The position numbers were made by a program, and so were the translations under genes. Positions 31,915-41,368 of a stretch of 64,000 nucleotides of DNA are shown piece by piece; the first letter of the stretch is position 1, and every line of letters starts with the position of its first letter. The DNA lies in NCBI RefSeq assembly GCF_036127095.1, contig NZ_CP108006.1, positions 4,827,501 through 4,891,500 on the forward strand, written 5' to 3'. The notes under the pieces are model-generated. The model saw only the letters and a program-made list of their open reading frames with translations. It was not told the origin of the DNA and ran no database searches. Origin of the DNA: Streptomyces sp. NBC_00335. Its GTDB lineage: Bacteria > Actinomycetota > Actinomycetes > Streptomycetales > Streptomycetaceae.

Positions 31915-33107
31915 GACGCGGGGACTCCGACGAGCATGCCCTCCTTGAGGGCGTCCCCCTTCACCTCCACCCGGCCCTGGCCGAACATGCCGAGCTCGAC
32001 CTTGACCTCGCGGACCTTGCCGTCCTCGACGACCTGGACTCCGAAGCCGCCCTCGGCGAGGGCGAGGAGCGAGTTGACCGGTACGGAGAGCACCCCCTTG
32101 CGGACCTCGCCCGTCAGGCTCACCGAGACCGGGGACTGGTCGGGGCCGGTGGCCTCGGAGGGGTTGTCGAGGGCGATCTCGACGTCGACCTTCGGCTTCT
32201 TGTCCCCGCCGCCCCCGCCCCCGCCGCCCGAGGACGGGTCGTCGCCGTTGGCGGTGGCACCGACCGAGCTGATCTTTCCCTTGCCGGTGCCTCCGCCGGG
32301 CAGGCTCACGGTCACCGGGTCACCGGTCTTGACCTTGCCCGCCTTGGCCACGTCCAGCTGCAGGCGGACCATCCGCTCGGTGCCGGTCACGGTCATGACG
32401 GGCTTGCCGGAGGCGGCCTCGTCGCCGACGGCCATGTCGTTCTTCTGGATCCGCTGGGGTCCGGAGGCGAAGGCGATGTCGCCCTTGCCGACCTCGCCCG
32501 TCTCCTTCACCTTGTGGGACTTCTGCCAGCGCTTGACGGCGGTGGCCGTCCCGGCGGTGAAGGTGCCGTCCGTGGTGTCCAGGCCGGTGCCGAACCCGAG
32601 GGCCTGGAGGTTCTGCTTGAGCTGTTTGACGTCCTCGCCCTTGTCCCCGGACTTCAGGGGCCGGTACATGGGGGTGGTGCCGTACATCAGGCGCACCGGC
32701 TTGCCGTTGACCTCGTAGAGCTTGCCGTCCCGCTCCACGGAGGAGCCGGCGGGTGCCACCCACGTCAGGGTCGCGGAGCCGGAGCCGGAGCCGGACCCCG
32801 ACCCGGAGCCCGCCCCCGCCCCGCCCGCGCCGGGGGCTCCGCCGACACCGCCCGTCCCGCCGGGCGCGTCCGCACCCACCGCGTTGAGCTTGCGTTCCTT
32901 CGCGAAGCCGAGCGTTCCGTCGGCCTTGATCCCGGAGCTGAGGTCGCTGCGCTTGACCGGAGAGGTCGCGCCCGGCAGTCCGTCCGAGCGGTCCTGCTTC
33001 GAGTCGCTGGGGCCGGTCCCCGGCTGGGCCACGACCGCGTACCCGCCGCCGGTGACGGCGAGCACGACGACCAGCGAGCCCAGGACCCACTTCGCGCGCT
33101 TGCTCAC
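31911..33107 (-). CDS. Membrane-fusion-like protein with peptidoglycan-binding domain
   Basis: A 398-residue exported protein. Residues 7-24 form a membrane anchor. A low-complexity Gly/Ser/Ala linker (about 72-100) precedes a PG-binding-1-type domain (GDKGEDVKQLKQNLQALGFG, AVKRWQKSHKV) and a beta-barrel HlyD-like part (DPVTVSLPGGGTGKGKISSVG, VPVNSLLALAEGGFGVQVVED). The combination links a MacAB exporter to the cell wall. GTG 33107 overlaps the lipoprotein stop by GTGA. Operon order lipoprotein, adaptor, ATPase, permease is typical of streptomycetes. Confidence 0.88.
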   Translation of the reverse strand: MSKRAKWVLGSLVVVLAVTGGGYAVVAQPGTGPSDSKQDRSDGLPGATSPVKRSDLSSGIKADGTLGFAKERKLNAVGADAPGGTGGVGGAPGAGGAGAGSGSGSGSGSGSATLTWVAPAGSSVERDGKLYEVNGKPVRLMYGTTPMYRPLKSGDKGEDVKQLKQNLQALGFGTGLDTTDGTFTAGTATAVKRWQKSHKVKETGEVGKGDIAFASGPQRIQKNDMAVGDEAASGKPVMTVTGTERMVRLQLDVAKAGKVKTGDPVTVSLPGGGTGKGKISSVGATANGDDPSSGGGGGGGGDKKPKVDVEIALDNPSEATGPDQSPVSVSLTGEVRKGVLSVPVNSLLALAEGGFGVQVVEDGKVREVKVELGMFGQGRVEVKGDALKEGMLVGVPAS

Positions 33108-33598
33108 TTGTCCGCGCTGCACTTGTTGAGTTGGTCCATGAACTTGTCCTTGTCGACGCCGTCGGGGACCGAGAAGCCCGTGCGCGCGTTCCCGTTGAAC
33201 TCCGGGTCCGGCATGTCGAAGCCGTTGTCCCGCATGCACTTGGCCTGGGCGAGGGCCTTGTCCTTCTCGGCCTGCGGTATCTCGCCGCCGGCGCCGGGGC
33301 CCGTCATCCCGCACTTCTCCATGGCCTTCTTCATCGCCTCCTGGTCCGCGCCCGCACCCACCGTCATGCCGCGCGGGTCCTCGCCGGGCTTCGGGTCGGG
33401 AGCGTCCACGCCGTTGTCGCGCAGGCACTTGCGCATCTTGAGGGCGTTGTCGGCGTCCGTGCCGCCGCTGGATCCGCCGGACTGAGAGGAGCCGTCCTGC
33501 TTCTTGTCCGATCCGCCGGTGCCGCCCCCGCACGCGGTGACGAAGAGGGTCAGGCCGGTGAGGAGGGCGGCCGCGGTCATGGTCGTAGATCGCTTCAT
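33104..33598 (-). CDS. Lipoprotein with duplicated KCLRDNG motif
   Basis: A 164-residue lipoprotein. The signal peptide ends in lipobox FVTAC, so Cys23 would be lipidated. Residues 24-52 are a Gly/Ser linker. A repeated element, MRKCLRDNGVDAPDP and AKCMRDNGFDMPDPEF, each about 45 residues apart, carries paired cysteines and a DNG loop; similar cysteine pairs occur in streptomycete lipoproteins encoded with MacAB systems. It is the first gene of the efflux operon and is divergent from the response regulator. Confidence 0.85.
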   Translation of the reverse strand: MKRSTTMTAAALLTGLTLFVTACGGGTGGSDKKQDGSSQSGGSSGGTDADNALKMRKCLRDNGVDAPDPKPGEDPRGMTVGAGADQEAMKKAMEKCGMTGPGAGGEIPQAEKDKALAQAKCMRDNGFDMPDPEFNGNARTGFSVPDGVDKDKFMDQLNKCSADK

Positions 33599-33687
33599 GG
33601 GCCCGAGCGTGCGTGAGGAGGGGGTTTCGCTTCTCTAAACCCCCGCGCTTATGACGAGGAAATGTCCCCCTCCGGTAAAGAGGGAGG

Positions 33688-34349
<662 letters not shown>

Positions 34350-34353
<4 letters not shown>

Positions 34354-35594
34354 GAGCAGTGCTCCACTCCGAGCGCGCCCGTCTCACCACCCTCTACGGC
34401 TCCCTGCTGCTCCTCGCGGGCGGCGGCCTCATCGCACTGATCAACATCCTGCTCCGCAACGGTCTCTACAGCCGCATCAGCGGGGCCGTCACCACCACCG
34501 TCCCGGCCTTCGAGGGCACCCCGCCGCCCGCTGTCCCGGGCCAGCGCGTGCCGGTCCCCGCCGAGAAGCTCGACCCCGGAGCCACCCCACTCCCCGAGCA
34601 GGTCGCCCAGTGGCAGGCCACCAAGAACCTGACCAGCGCCGTCGAGCAGGCCACCCTCCACGAGCTCCTGATCGTCTCCCTCGTCGCCCTCGCCGTCTTC
34701 GCCGTCCTGTCCATCTGGCCGGCCTGGTGGATGGCCGGCCGCGTCCTGCGCCCCGTCGGCGTGATCACCGAGACGGCCCGGCGCCTGTCCGCCGCCAACC
34801 TCCACGAGCGGATCGGCCTCCAGGCCCCGCCCGGCGAACTCAAACGGCTGGCGGACACCTTTGACGGGATGCTCGACCGGATGGAGGACATGGTCGGGGC
34901 GCAGCGCCGGTTCGCCGCGAACGCCGCCCACGAGCTGCGCACCCCGCTCGCCGTCCAGCGGGCGGCCGCCGAGATCGGGCTGGCGGGGGAGCCGTCGCCG
35001 CAGAAGGTGGCCCGGATCCGCTCCAAGCTCATCGAGGTCGCGGACTCCAGCCAGCACCTCGTCGAGTCGCTGCTCCTGCTCGCCGTCTCGGAGGAGGGAC
35101 TGGAGGCGACGGAACCGGTGGACCTGGCGGACCTCGCGGAGGCGGAGCTCGCGGGGATCGAGGGGACGGTCCCTCAGGACATGGCGGTCGTACGGGACCT
35201 GGGGCCGCTGACCGTCGCGGGCGACCGGACCCTGCTGGGCCACCTCGTACGGAACCTGCTGGTCAATGCCGTACGTCACAACCGCGCGGGCGGCCGTCTG
35301 GAGGTGACGACCTCCCGGGAGGGGGTGCTGACGGTCTCCAACACCGGCCCGGTGATCGAGCCGGGGGACGTGCCGCGGCTGCTGGAGCCCTTCCGGCGGC
35401 GGGCGGAACGGCAGCATACGGCGGGCGAGGGCGCCGGGTTGGGGCTCTCGATCGTCGCGTCGATCGCGCGGGCGCACGGTGCGGAACTGACGGCGCGGGC
35501 CAATCCGGCGCCGGGCGGTGGGCTGATGGTCCGGGTCTGGTTCCCCGCCGAGCCGCCGGTGGCGCGACCCGCCGAGGAAACGCCGGGAGCTTGA
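34350..35594 (+). CDS. Two-component sensor histidine kinase
   Basis: A 414-residue kinase. Two membrane helices (residues 14-34 and 105-126) flank a short extracytoplasmic domain with Pro-rich sequence. A HAMP domain follows (GRVLRPVGVITETARRLSAAN), then the H-box with H194 (NAAHELRTPL) and a HATPase domain with N-box LLVNAVRHNRAGG and G-box GEGAGLGLSIVASI. It overlaps the response regulator by four bases. Its small sensor domain suggests it may detect envelope stress or a substrate of the adjacent exporter. Confidence 0.95.
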
Positions 35595-35635
35595 CCGGGC
35601 AACAAAATGAAGATCGGCTGTGTACGGTCGGGTCA

Positions 35636-36526
35636 ATGAGCAAGCACGCCCGAGCCGGCTCCCGCGCGTCCCGTCCGTCCCGCACCCCCGGGGCGTCCCG
35701 CCCGACCCGGCGCATCCGCGCCGGTGGTGCGCGGCGCGCCGGCGGTGCCTCGCGCGGTTCCCGGCGTGCCCGCAGCTCGCGCCCGCTCGCCTTCGCGGCC
35801 GCCCTGGGACTGCTCGGCTTCGGCGTGGGCTGGGCGTACCTGGCCCAGGACCCGCCGGCCAACGCGGCGGCCCTGGCAGCCGCCGACGCCCGGCCGCCGG
35901 CCGAGAACCGGGCCGCGCGGGCCGCCGAGCGCGACCCCTTCCAGGGCCTGCCCGAGGTCAGCGAGCGGACCCGGGCGAAGATCCCCGCGGACGCCCGCCA
36001 GCTCATCCTGGTCACCGGCAAGGCCAGGGGCTCCTCGGAGTCCACCGCGGCCCTGTACACGCGCCCGGCGGCCGGCGCCGACTGGCTGAAGAGCGACAGC
36101 TGGCCCGCGCGCAACGGAGCCAAGGGCTGGTCCACGGAGCGTACGTACGGGGACCTGACCTCCCCCGAGGGCGTGTTCGCGCTGACCGACGCGGGCGGTC
36201 TGCTGGCGAAGCCGCAGGGCACGAAGTTCCCGTACGACCAGGACGCCTCCTTCGTGGCGACGGGCCGCGGGGTCAACGGCGAGTCGCTGCTCGGCTCCTT
36301 CGACTACGTCGTCGCCATCGACTTCAACCGCAAGAAGGGGGTGAGCCCCCTCGACCCGACGAAGCCGGAGGGCGAGGAGAAGGGCGGCAACATCTGGCTC
36401 CACGTGGACCACGACGGCCCCTCGCAGGGCTGCGTGGGCATCCCGAAGGCCGCGATGAAGCAGGTCCTGGAGACCCTCGACCCGGCGGCGAAGCCGGTCA
36501 TCGTGATGGGGCCGAAGGGCTTCTGA
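35636..36526 (+). CDS. L,D-transpeptidase family protein
   Basis: A 296-residue protein. A basic Arg/Pro/Ser-rich cytoplasmic start (1-48) precedes a single hydrophobic helix (LAFAAALGLLGFGVGWAYLA) and a YkuD-like catalytic domain. The active-site cysteine lies in HVDHDGPSQGCVGIP, matching the SxGC(x)R-type motif but with Val after Cys. ATG 35636 is used; the frame is open back to the kinase stop. The protein probably cross-links or anchors proteins to peptidoglycan. Its 3' end overlaps the convergent terpene-cyclase-like gene by 29 bp. Confidence 0.85.
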   Translation: MSKHARAGSRASRPSRTPGASRPTRRIRAGGARRAGGASRGSRRARSSRPLAFAAALGLLGFGVGWAYLAQDPPANAAALAAADARPPAENRAARAAERDPFQGLPEVSERTRAKIPADARQLILVTGKARGSSESTAALYTRPAAGADWLKSDSWPARNGAKGWSTERTYGDLTSPEGVFALTDAGGLLAKPQGTKFPYDQDASFVATGRGVNGESLLGSFDYVVAIDFNRKKGVSPLDPTKPEGEEKGGNIWLHVDHDGPSQGCVGIPKAAMKQVLETLDPAAKPVIVMGPKGF

Positions 36527-37205
36527 CGGGCTCGCCCGCAGCAGGCTCCTCGCCCGCAGCAGGCACCGCGCCCGCCGCCGTCTTCCCGCCCGCAGCCGGG
36601 TCGCGGGCCAGCAGGGCGATGTAGGCCAGGTCGAACACGGTGCACAGCAGCCCCAGCCCGAGGATGAACGGGGCGTCCTCGATGACTCCGAAGAGGATGG
36701 TCGGCGCGAGCGTGCCGAGCCATTTGGCGACGGCCATCACCAGTGACTGCCCGTGCCGGCCGCCGCGGCTCGCGTAGAGGGCGATGAACAGCCCGGACAT
36801 CAGCAGGTTCTGCAGGAACGCGGAGTAGCGGCTCGCGTCGTGGTGGCCGAAGTGGGCGAGGAAGAGCCACTGCACGGCGAAGGCGCTCGCGAAGAGGAGT
36901 GCGGTCCAGACGGCGAACAGCGGCCGGGTGACGAAGCCGGGCAACTCGGCCCGCCCGTAACGCAGATACGTGTACACGATGACGATGTCGGCGAGGGCCC
37001 ACACCACGTTGACGATGCCCTGCGCCGAGACCCCGACGCTGAACTCCCGTACGGCGTAGGTCGACTCCCATGCGAAGTTCAGCGCGAGCGCCGCGACCGG
37101 CATCGCGTACGTCCGGTCGCGCAGCCCCACCCGGATCGCCTCGGCGTACACGAGGGTCCAGGCCAGCCCGCTGATCAGCGTCAGAAGGAGATCCACGCGC
37201 GGCAC
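36498..37205 (-). CDS. Transmembrane terpene-cyclase-like protein (Pyr4/DmtA family shape)
   Basis: A 235-residue protein with about seven predicted membrane helices and a hydrophilic Ala/Gly/Pro tail from residue 203. NFAWESTY places a Glu at residue 47, and CTVFDLAYIALL a Asp at 192; Pyr4-type cyclases need a Glu and an Asp at equivalent positions. Length and hydrophobic pattern (AEAIRVGLRDRTYAMPVAALALN, LFLAHFGHHDASRYSAFLQNLLM in parts) match bacterial homologues such as DmtA. No prenyltransferase, indole or terpenoid gene is nearby, so it may instead be an uncharacterised membrane protein of the same fold. GTG 37205 is the start. Confidence 0.65.
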   Translation of the reverse strand: MPRVDLLLTLISGLAWTLVYAEAIRVGLRDRTYAMPVAALALNFAWESTYAVREFSVGVSAQGIVNVVWALADIVIVYTYLRYGRAELPGFVTRPLFAVWTALLFASAFAVQWLFLAHFGHHDASRYSAFLQNLLMSGLFIALYASRGGRHGQSLVMAVAKWLGTLAPTILFGVIEDAPFILGLGLLCTVFDLAYIALLARDPAAGGKTAAGAVPAAGEEPAAGEPVRSPSAPSR

Positions 37206-37267
37206 CCTAGCGGGCGGCCGGGAGCCCGGACATCCCCCAGGAGGTCACGGTCCGAGGTCCGCCTTGG

Positions 37268-37519
37268 TCAACGGTTCCTCGCCTCGGCCAGCCGCCGGTC
37301 CAGCTCCTCGTCGAGGTCCCGCTGCTCGGCGGCCGTGGGGCCGTAGCCGTTCCACACCTGCAATGCTGCACGGGGAGCCTGATGGGCAGGATCGGCCGGG
37401 GTCGGCAAGCTCTCGGCCAGGCGGGTCAGATAGGCGCGTAGGGACAGTCCCTCGGAAGCTGCTACAGCGGCGAGCCGGTCCTTGGCTTCCTTGGGAATGC
37501 GGATGTTCGCGTCGGACAT
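37268..37519 (-). CDS. Orphan antitoxin-like protein
   Basis: An 83-residue protein: SDANIRIPKEAKDRLAAVAA followed by SEGLSLRAYLTRLAES is a MetJ/Arc-type antitoxin N-terminus, and the acidic/Arg C-terminal half (AAEQRDLDEELDRRLAEARN) is a typical toxin-binding tail. ATG 37519 has GGAGAGGAG upstream. In other streptomycetes such proteins precede a PIN toxin gene, but none follows here: downstream is the terpene-cyclase-like gene after 62 bp. It trails a complete TA pair by 33 bp and may share its transcript. Confidence 0.75.
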   Translation of the reverse strand: MSDANIRIPKEAKDRLAAVAASEGLSLRAYLTRLAESLPTPADPAHQAPRAALQVWNGYGPTAAEQRDLDEELDRRLAEARNR

Positions 37520-37552
37520 GGTGGCACTCCTCTCCATTCAGTGGTCCCGCCG

Positions 37553-37945
37553 TCAGATCTTGACGACCCGGATCCGCTTCCCGCACAGCATGGACAGGTC
37601 CTCGGGGTCCGAGGTCAGCAAGGTGACGGGTCCGGGTTGGGCGAGGGCGGTCGCCGCCACGATGGCGTCCAGGGCGTACTTGTGCCCGTGCAGCCCGGCG
37701 GTGGCGAGCAGCTTGCTCGCGTGCCGCACGATGGCCTCGCCCGGCGGGACGATGTTCACGCGGGAGACCGCGTAGTCGAAGCGGGCCTGGTTCACCCGGG
37801 GGTCGCGCGCCTCGACGAGGGTGACCGAGCTGATGACCACCCGGATGTCCTCAGCTTCCGCAGCCGTGAGCCACTCCAGCAGGCCGGGGTCTTGCCGTAC
37901 GAGTCGGGAGAGGCCTTCGCAGTCCAGGACGAGGGTCCCGCTCAT
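37553..37945 (-). CDS. PIN-domain toxin
   Basis: A 130-residue PIN protein. Candidate metal ligands are D8 (LVLDCEG), E46 (SVTLVEARD), D93 (YALDAIVAATAL) and D112 (LTSDPEDL). It overlaps the upstream antitoxin by four bases (ATGA), the usual antitoxin-toxin layout. Predicted RNase with unknown RNA target. Confidence 0.87.
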   Translation of the reverse strand: MSGTLVLDCEGLSRLVRQDPGLLEWLTAAEAEDIRVVISSVTLVEARDPRVNQARFDYAVSRVNIVPPGEAIVRHASKLLATAGLHGHKYALDAIVAATALAQPGPVTLLTSDPEDLSMLCGKRIRVVKI

Positions 37946-38214
37946 GCGGCGTCCGACGAGGCTGCCGTCTCGCCGCGCAAGATCGCTCGCTTCTCGTCGA
38001 CCGCCGTGGGATCGGCCGGGCCGTTCACGGATTCGGAGTCCTCGATCAGCTCTCGGAGTCGATCACGCTCCAGCTGTCGCTGAACCAGCGTTTCGATGTA
38101 CGCGGACATGCCGCGCTTGCCGGTGCGCGCCTTGAGTGCCGCGATCGTCCCCTCGTGAAGCGAGACGGAGACGGGCCGGGTGGGACCTTCGCCGGGTGCG
38201 GGCTGGTCAGTCAT
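37942..38214 (-). CDS. RHH-type antitoxin
   Basis: A 90-residue ribbon-helix-helix protein: RPVSVSLHEGTIAALKARTG followed by KRGMSAYIETLVQRQLERDR, then an acidic C-terminal half (EDSESVNGPADP). It is the cognate antitoxin of the overlapping PIN toxin. A likely operator, TAACA-N7-TGTTA, lies at 38225-38241, 10 bp upstream of the start. Confidence 0.87.
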   Translation of the reverse strand: MTDQPAPGEGPTRPVSVSLHEGTIAALKARTGKRGMSAYIETLVQRQLERDRLRELIEDSESVNGPADPTAVDEKRAILRGETAASSDAA

Positions 38215-38224
38215 GAAGCCATCG

Positions 38225-38241
38225 TAACAAAACTCATGTTA
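38225..38241. promoter_or_regulatory. TAACA-N7-TGTTA inverted repeat, antitoxin operator
   Basis: Short AT-rich palindrome immediately before the antitoxin start in otherwise GC-rich DNA; position and composition fit a type II toxin-antitoxin operator-promoter. Confidence 0.45.
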
Positions 38242-38301
38242 TTTGGCGTGGGGTGCCGCGCCGGGGCCTGGTCGCCGCTTCGGGTGGCGTCGACCCCTTG
38301 C

Positions 38302-38316
38302 CTGACGACCCGTCAG
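38302..38316. promoter_or_regulatory. Operator CTGACG-ACC-CGTCAG (site D)
   Basis: Perfect 6-3-6 palindrome identical in its arms to site A (11280) and site C (40209). It lies 65 bp upstream of the LLM oxidoreductase start, in its promoter region. Confidence 0.75.
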
Positions 38317-38380
38317 CTACGACGATGGCCCCCGCACCGGTATGACGAATCGGCAGTCGAGGACGAGGCGGGTACGGCCC

Positions 38381-39328
38381 ATGGCGCGCGTGTTTCCGGA
38401 AGGTCGGCTGGTCTACGGGATGCAGCTCCCGATCCAGTCGCAGAGCACCATCTACGCAGAGCCCTGGGAGGCCACGGCGGACGCGGCCGACCTCGCCGCG
38501 GTGGCCAAGGCGGCCGACCGGGCCGGCTTCGGCTACGTCGCCACCTGCGACCACGTGGCCATCCCGCGGCACATGGCCGGCCCCATGAGCACCATCTGGT
38601 ACGACCCCATCGCCACCCTCTCCTTCCTGGCCGGGATCACCGAGAACGTGCGGCTGCTCAGCCACGTCGCGATCCTCGGCCTGCGCCACCCGCTGCTCAG
38701 CGCCAAGCAGTACGCCACCGTCGACCACCTCTCCGGCGGCCGGCTGATCCTCGGTGTCGGCGCGGGGCACGTGAAGGAGGAGTTCGAGGTGCTCGGCGTG
38801 GACTTCGCGCGCCGCGGGGCCGTCCTCGACGAGACCCTCGACGCGCTGCGCGCCGCCCTCGGCCCCGAGGAGTACCCGGAGTTCGAGGGCGAGCTGTTCT
38901 CCTTCAAGGACCTCGGGCAGCTGCCCCGCCCCGTCCAGTCCCGGATCCCCGTCTGGGTGGGCGGGTCCTCGCCCGCTGCCGTGCGGCGGGCCGCCGTGCG
39001 CGGCGACGGCTGGCTCCCGCAGGGCGACCCGCTCGACAAGCTCCCGGCCCAGATCGCCCGGATCAAGGAGCTCCGCGCCGAGGCCGGGATCACGGGACCC
39101 GTGGAGTTCGGCGCGATCACCGCGCCGCTGTACGTCGGCGAGCCCGGCTGGGACACCGGCCGGCGGACCCTCACCGGCAAGGCGGAGGCGCTCGCCGAGT
39201 CGCTGCGCGCGTACAAGGCGATCGGCATCGACCAGATCCAGGTCCGCTTCCGCAATCGCGACCGGGCCGAACTCATCGACCAGATCACGGCTTTCGGGTC
39301 CGAAGTGGGCCCGCTCCTCAACGACTAG
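38381..39328 (+). CDS. LLM class flavin-dependent oxidoreductase
   Basis: A 315-residue luciferase-like TIM-barrel protein. Typical segments are FGYVATCDHVAIP, LLSHVAILGLRHPLLSAKQYATVDHLSGGR, LGVGAGHVKEEF and IPVWVGGSSPAAVRRAA. LLM proteins use FMN or F420; WVGGSSP and the DHVAIP loop are common in F420-type members. ATG 38381 starts the conserved RVFPEGRLVYGMQLP stretch; ATG 38342 in frame would add 13 residues. It is the first gene of a catabolic cluster and lies behind operator site D. Substrate unknown. Confidence 0.87.
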   Translation: MARVFPEGRLVYGMQLPIQSQSTIYAEPWEATADAADLAAVAKAADRAGFGYVATCDHVAIPRHMAGPMSTIWYDPIATLSFLAGITENVRLLSHVAILGLRHPLLSAKQYATVDHLSGGRLILGVGAGHVKEEFEVLGVDFARRGAVLDETLDALRAALGPEEYPEFEGELFSFKDLGQLPRPVQSRIPVWVGGSSPAAVRRAAVRGDGWLPQGDPLDKLPAQIARIKELRAEAGITGPVEFGAITAPLYVGEPGWDTGRRTLTGKAEALAESLRAYKAIGIDQIQVRFRNRDRAELIDQITAFGSEVGPLLND

Positions 39329-39345
39329 CGACTTAGGGGTACGGC

Positions 39346-40131
39346 ATGGGCAAGCTGGACGGACGCGTCGTCATCATCACCGGTGCCGCGCGCGGCCAGG
39401 GCGAGCAGGAGGCCCGGCTCTTCGCCTCCGAGGGCGCCAAGGTGCTCCTGGGCGACGTACTGGACGAGCAGGGCGCGGCGGTCGCGAAGGAGATCGGCGA
39501 GGACCGGGCCCGGTACGTACGGATGGACGTGAGCCGGGAGGAGGACTGGGCGGCCGCCATCGCGGCGGCGAAGGAGGCCTTCGGTCCGGTGAACGGCCTG
39601 GTCAACAACGCGGGCATCCTGCGCTTCAACGAGCTGACCGCGACCCCGCTGGAGGAGTTCCAGCAGGTGGTGCAGGTCAACCAGGTCGGCGCCTTCCTCG
39701 GCATCAAGTCGGTGGCCCCGGAGATCGAGGCGGCCGGCGGCGGCACGATCGTCAACACCTCCTCGTACACGGGGCTCACCGGCATGGCGTACGTGGGCAC
39801 GTACGCGGCGACCAAGGCGGCGATCCTCGGCCTGACCCGGGTGGCGGCGCTGGAGCTGGCCGCGAAGAACATCCGGGTCAACGCGATGTGCCCGGGGGCC
39901 GTGGACACCGCGATGGCCACCCCCGGGAACACGAATCCGGCGGACCTGCCCCAGGAGGCCAGGGACGCCATGGCGGAGCTCTACAAGCGCGTCGTGCCGA
40001 TGGGCCGGGTGGGCCAGCCCGAGGAGATAGCCAAGCTGGCGCTGTTCCTGACCAGCGAGGACTCCTCGTACATCACCGGGCAGCCGTTCGTGATCGACGG
40101 CGGCTGGATGGCGGGCGTCAGCATCGGCTGA
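39346..40131 (+). CDS. SDR family NAD(P)-dependent oxidoreductase
   Basis: A 261-residue short-chain dehydrogenase. Cofactor motif TGAARGQGE (12-20) and NNAG (87-90) are present, and the catalytic S140, Y153 and K157 (TYAATKAAI) are intact. AMATPGN and FVIDGGWMAG are the usual substrate-loop and C-terminal segments. D37 after strand 2 (LLGDVLD) favours NAD+. It follows the LLM gene by 17 bp, so both are in one operon, with AGGGG before ATG 39346. Likely role: alcohol/ketone step of the pathway, substrate unknown. Confidence 0.93.
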   Translation: MGKLDGRVVIITGAARGQGEQEARLFASEGAKVLLGDVLDEQGAAVAKEIGEDRARYVRMDVSREEDWAAAIAAAKEAFGPVNGLVNNAGILRFNELTATPLEEFQQVVQVNQVGAFLGIKSVAPEIEAAGGGTIVNTSSYTGLTGMAYVGTYAATKAAILGLTRVAALELAAKNIRVNAMCPGAVDTAMATPGNTNPADLPQEARDAMAELYKRVVPMGRVGQPEEIAKLALFLTSEDSSYITGQPFVIDGGWMAGVSIG

Positions 40132-40147
40132 CTCCCTCCGACCACAT

Positions 40148-40162
40148 CTGATGGAGCGTCAG
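40148..40162. promoter_or_regulatory. Operator CTGATG-GAG-CGTCAG (site B)
   Basis: One mismatch from the palindrome at 11280, 38302 and 40209. It lies 61 bp upstream of site C by centre-to-centre distance, with TTGACG (40166-40171) between them as a possible -35. Two sites suggest cooperative repression of the 40247 gene. Confidence 0.6.
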
Positions 40163-40208
40163 GTATTGACGCTCCCGCCCCCGCGATGGAACAGTCGTGA
40201 CATCGAAT

Positions 40209-40223
40209 CTGACGCAACGTCAG
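40209..40223. promoter_or_regulatory. Operator CTGACG-CAA-CGTCAG (site C)
   Basis: Perfect 6-3-6 palindrome ending 24 bases before the TTG start of the second LLM gene; a repressor here would cover the transcription start or leader. Confidence 0.75.
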
Positions 40224-40246
40224 AAACAGAAGGACGGTGAATCCCC

Positions 40247-41368
40247 TTGGAATTCGGGCTCTTTGTGCAGGGATACGTGCCTGAGGCACGGTCCAAGGTC
40301 GACCCCGAGGCAGAGCACAAGGCGCTGATCGAGGAGACCGAGTACGTCATCCAGGCGGACAAGTCCGGGTTCAAGTACGCCTGGGCCTCCGAGCACCACT
40401 TCCTGGAGGAGTACTCGCACCTGTCGGCGAACGAGGTGTTCCTCGGGTACCTCGCTCACGCCACCGAGCGCATCCACCTCGGCTCCGGCATCTTCAACCC
40501 GCTCGCCCCGGTCAACCACCCGGTCAAGGTGGCCGAGAAGGTCGCCATGCTCGACCACCTCTCCAAGGGGCGCTTCGAGTTCGGCACCGGCCGCGGCGCC
40601 GGCAGCCACGAGATCCTCGGCTTCCTCCCCGGCATCGAGAACATGGACGGGACCAAGGAGATCTGGGAGGAGACCATCGCCGAGTTCCCCAAGATGTTCC
40701 TCCAGGAGGAGTACGAGGGGTTCCAGGGCAAGCACTGGTCGCTCCCGCCGCGCAAGATCTTCCCCAAGCCGTACGGCAAGGCCCACCCGGCCATGTGGTA
40801 CGCCGCCGGCTCCCCGGCCTCGTACGCCATGGCGGCCAAGAAGGGCCTCGGAGTCCTCGGCTTCAGCGTCCAGAAGGTCTCCGACATGGCCTGGGTGCTG
40901 GACCAGTACAAGACCGCGATCCAGGAGGCGAAGGCCATCGGCGCCTTCGTCAACGACAACGTCATGGTCACCTCGACCGCGATCTGCGCCGAGACCCACG
41001 ACAAGGCCGTCGAGATCGCCGTCAACGCCAACATGAACCGCTTCCAGTCGCTGGTCTTCCGCTACCACGACACCTTCCCGCGCCCCGAGATGATCCCCGA
41101 GTGGCCCGAGATCCTCCCCGAGTACAACGCGGAGATCATCGAGCTGCTGATCGCCGAGGAGCTGCTCATCTGCGGCGACCCGTCCGAGGTCCGCGCGCAG
41201 TGCAAGCGCTGGGAGGAGGCCGGCGCCGACCAGCTCTCCTTCGGTCTGCCGACCGGTGTCTCGCCCGAGGACACGATGACCACCATCAAGCTCATCGGCG
41301 AGCACGTCATCCCGCACATCGACACCGACCCGGTGCACCGCACCACGCGCTTCCGCGAGGCCGTCTGA
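40247..41368 (+). CDS. LLM class flavin-dependent oxidoreductase
   Basis: A 373-residue luciferase-like protein starting at TTG 40247, chosen because AAGGACGG precedes it at 9 bases and the conserved EFGLFVQGYVP follows. Motifs include KYAWASEHHFLEEYSHLSA, RIHLGSGIFNPLAPVNHPVK and FGTGRGAGSHEILGF, typical of bacterial-luciferase-like alkane/amine monooxygenase relatives. Operator sites B and C lie directly upstream. TTG starts lower expression, so a moderate level is expected. It is separated from the amidohydrolase by a 363-bp gap holding a long inverted repeat. Confidence 0.87.
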   Translation: MEFGLFVQGYVPEARSKVDPEAEHKALIEETEYVIQADKSGFKYAWASEHHFLEEYSHLSANEVFLGYLAHATERIHLGSGIFNPLAPVNHPVKVAEKVAMLDHLSKGRFEFGTGRGAGSHEILGFLPGIENMDGTKEIWEETIAEFPKMFLQEEYEGFQGKHWSLPPRKIFPKPYGKAHPAMWYAAGSPASYAMAAKKGLGVLGFSVQKVSDMAWVLDQYKTAIQEAKAIGAFVNDNVMVTSTAICAETHDKAVEIAVNANMNRFQSLVFRYHDTFPRPEMIPEWPEILPEYNAEIIELLIAEELLICGDPSEVRAQCKRWEEAGADQLSFGLPTGVSPEDTMTTIKLIGEHVIPHIDTDPVHRTTRFREAV

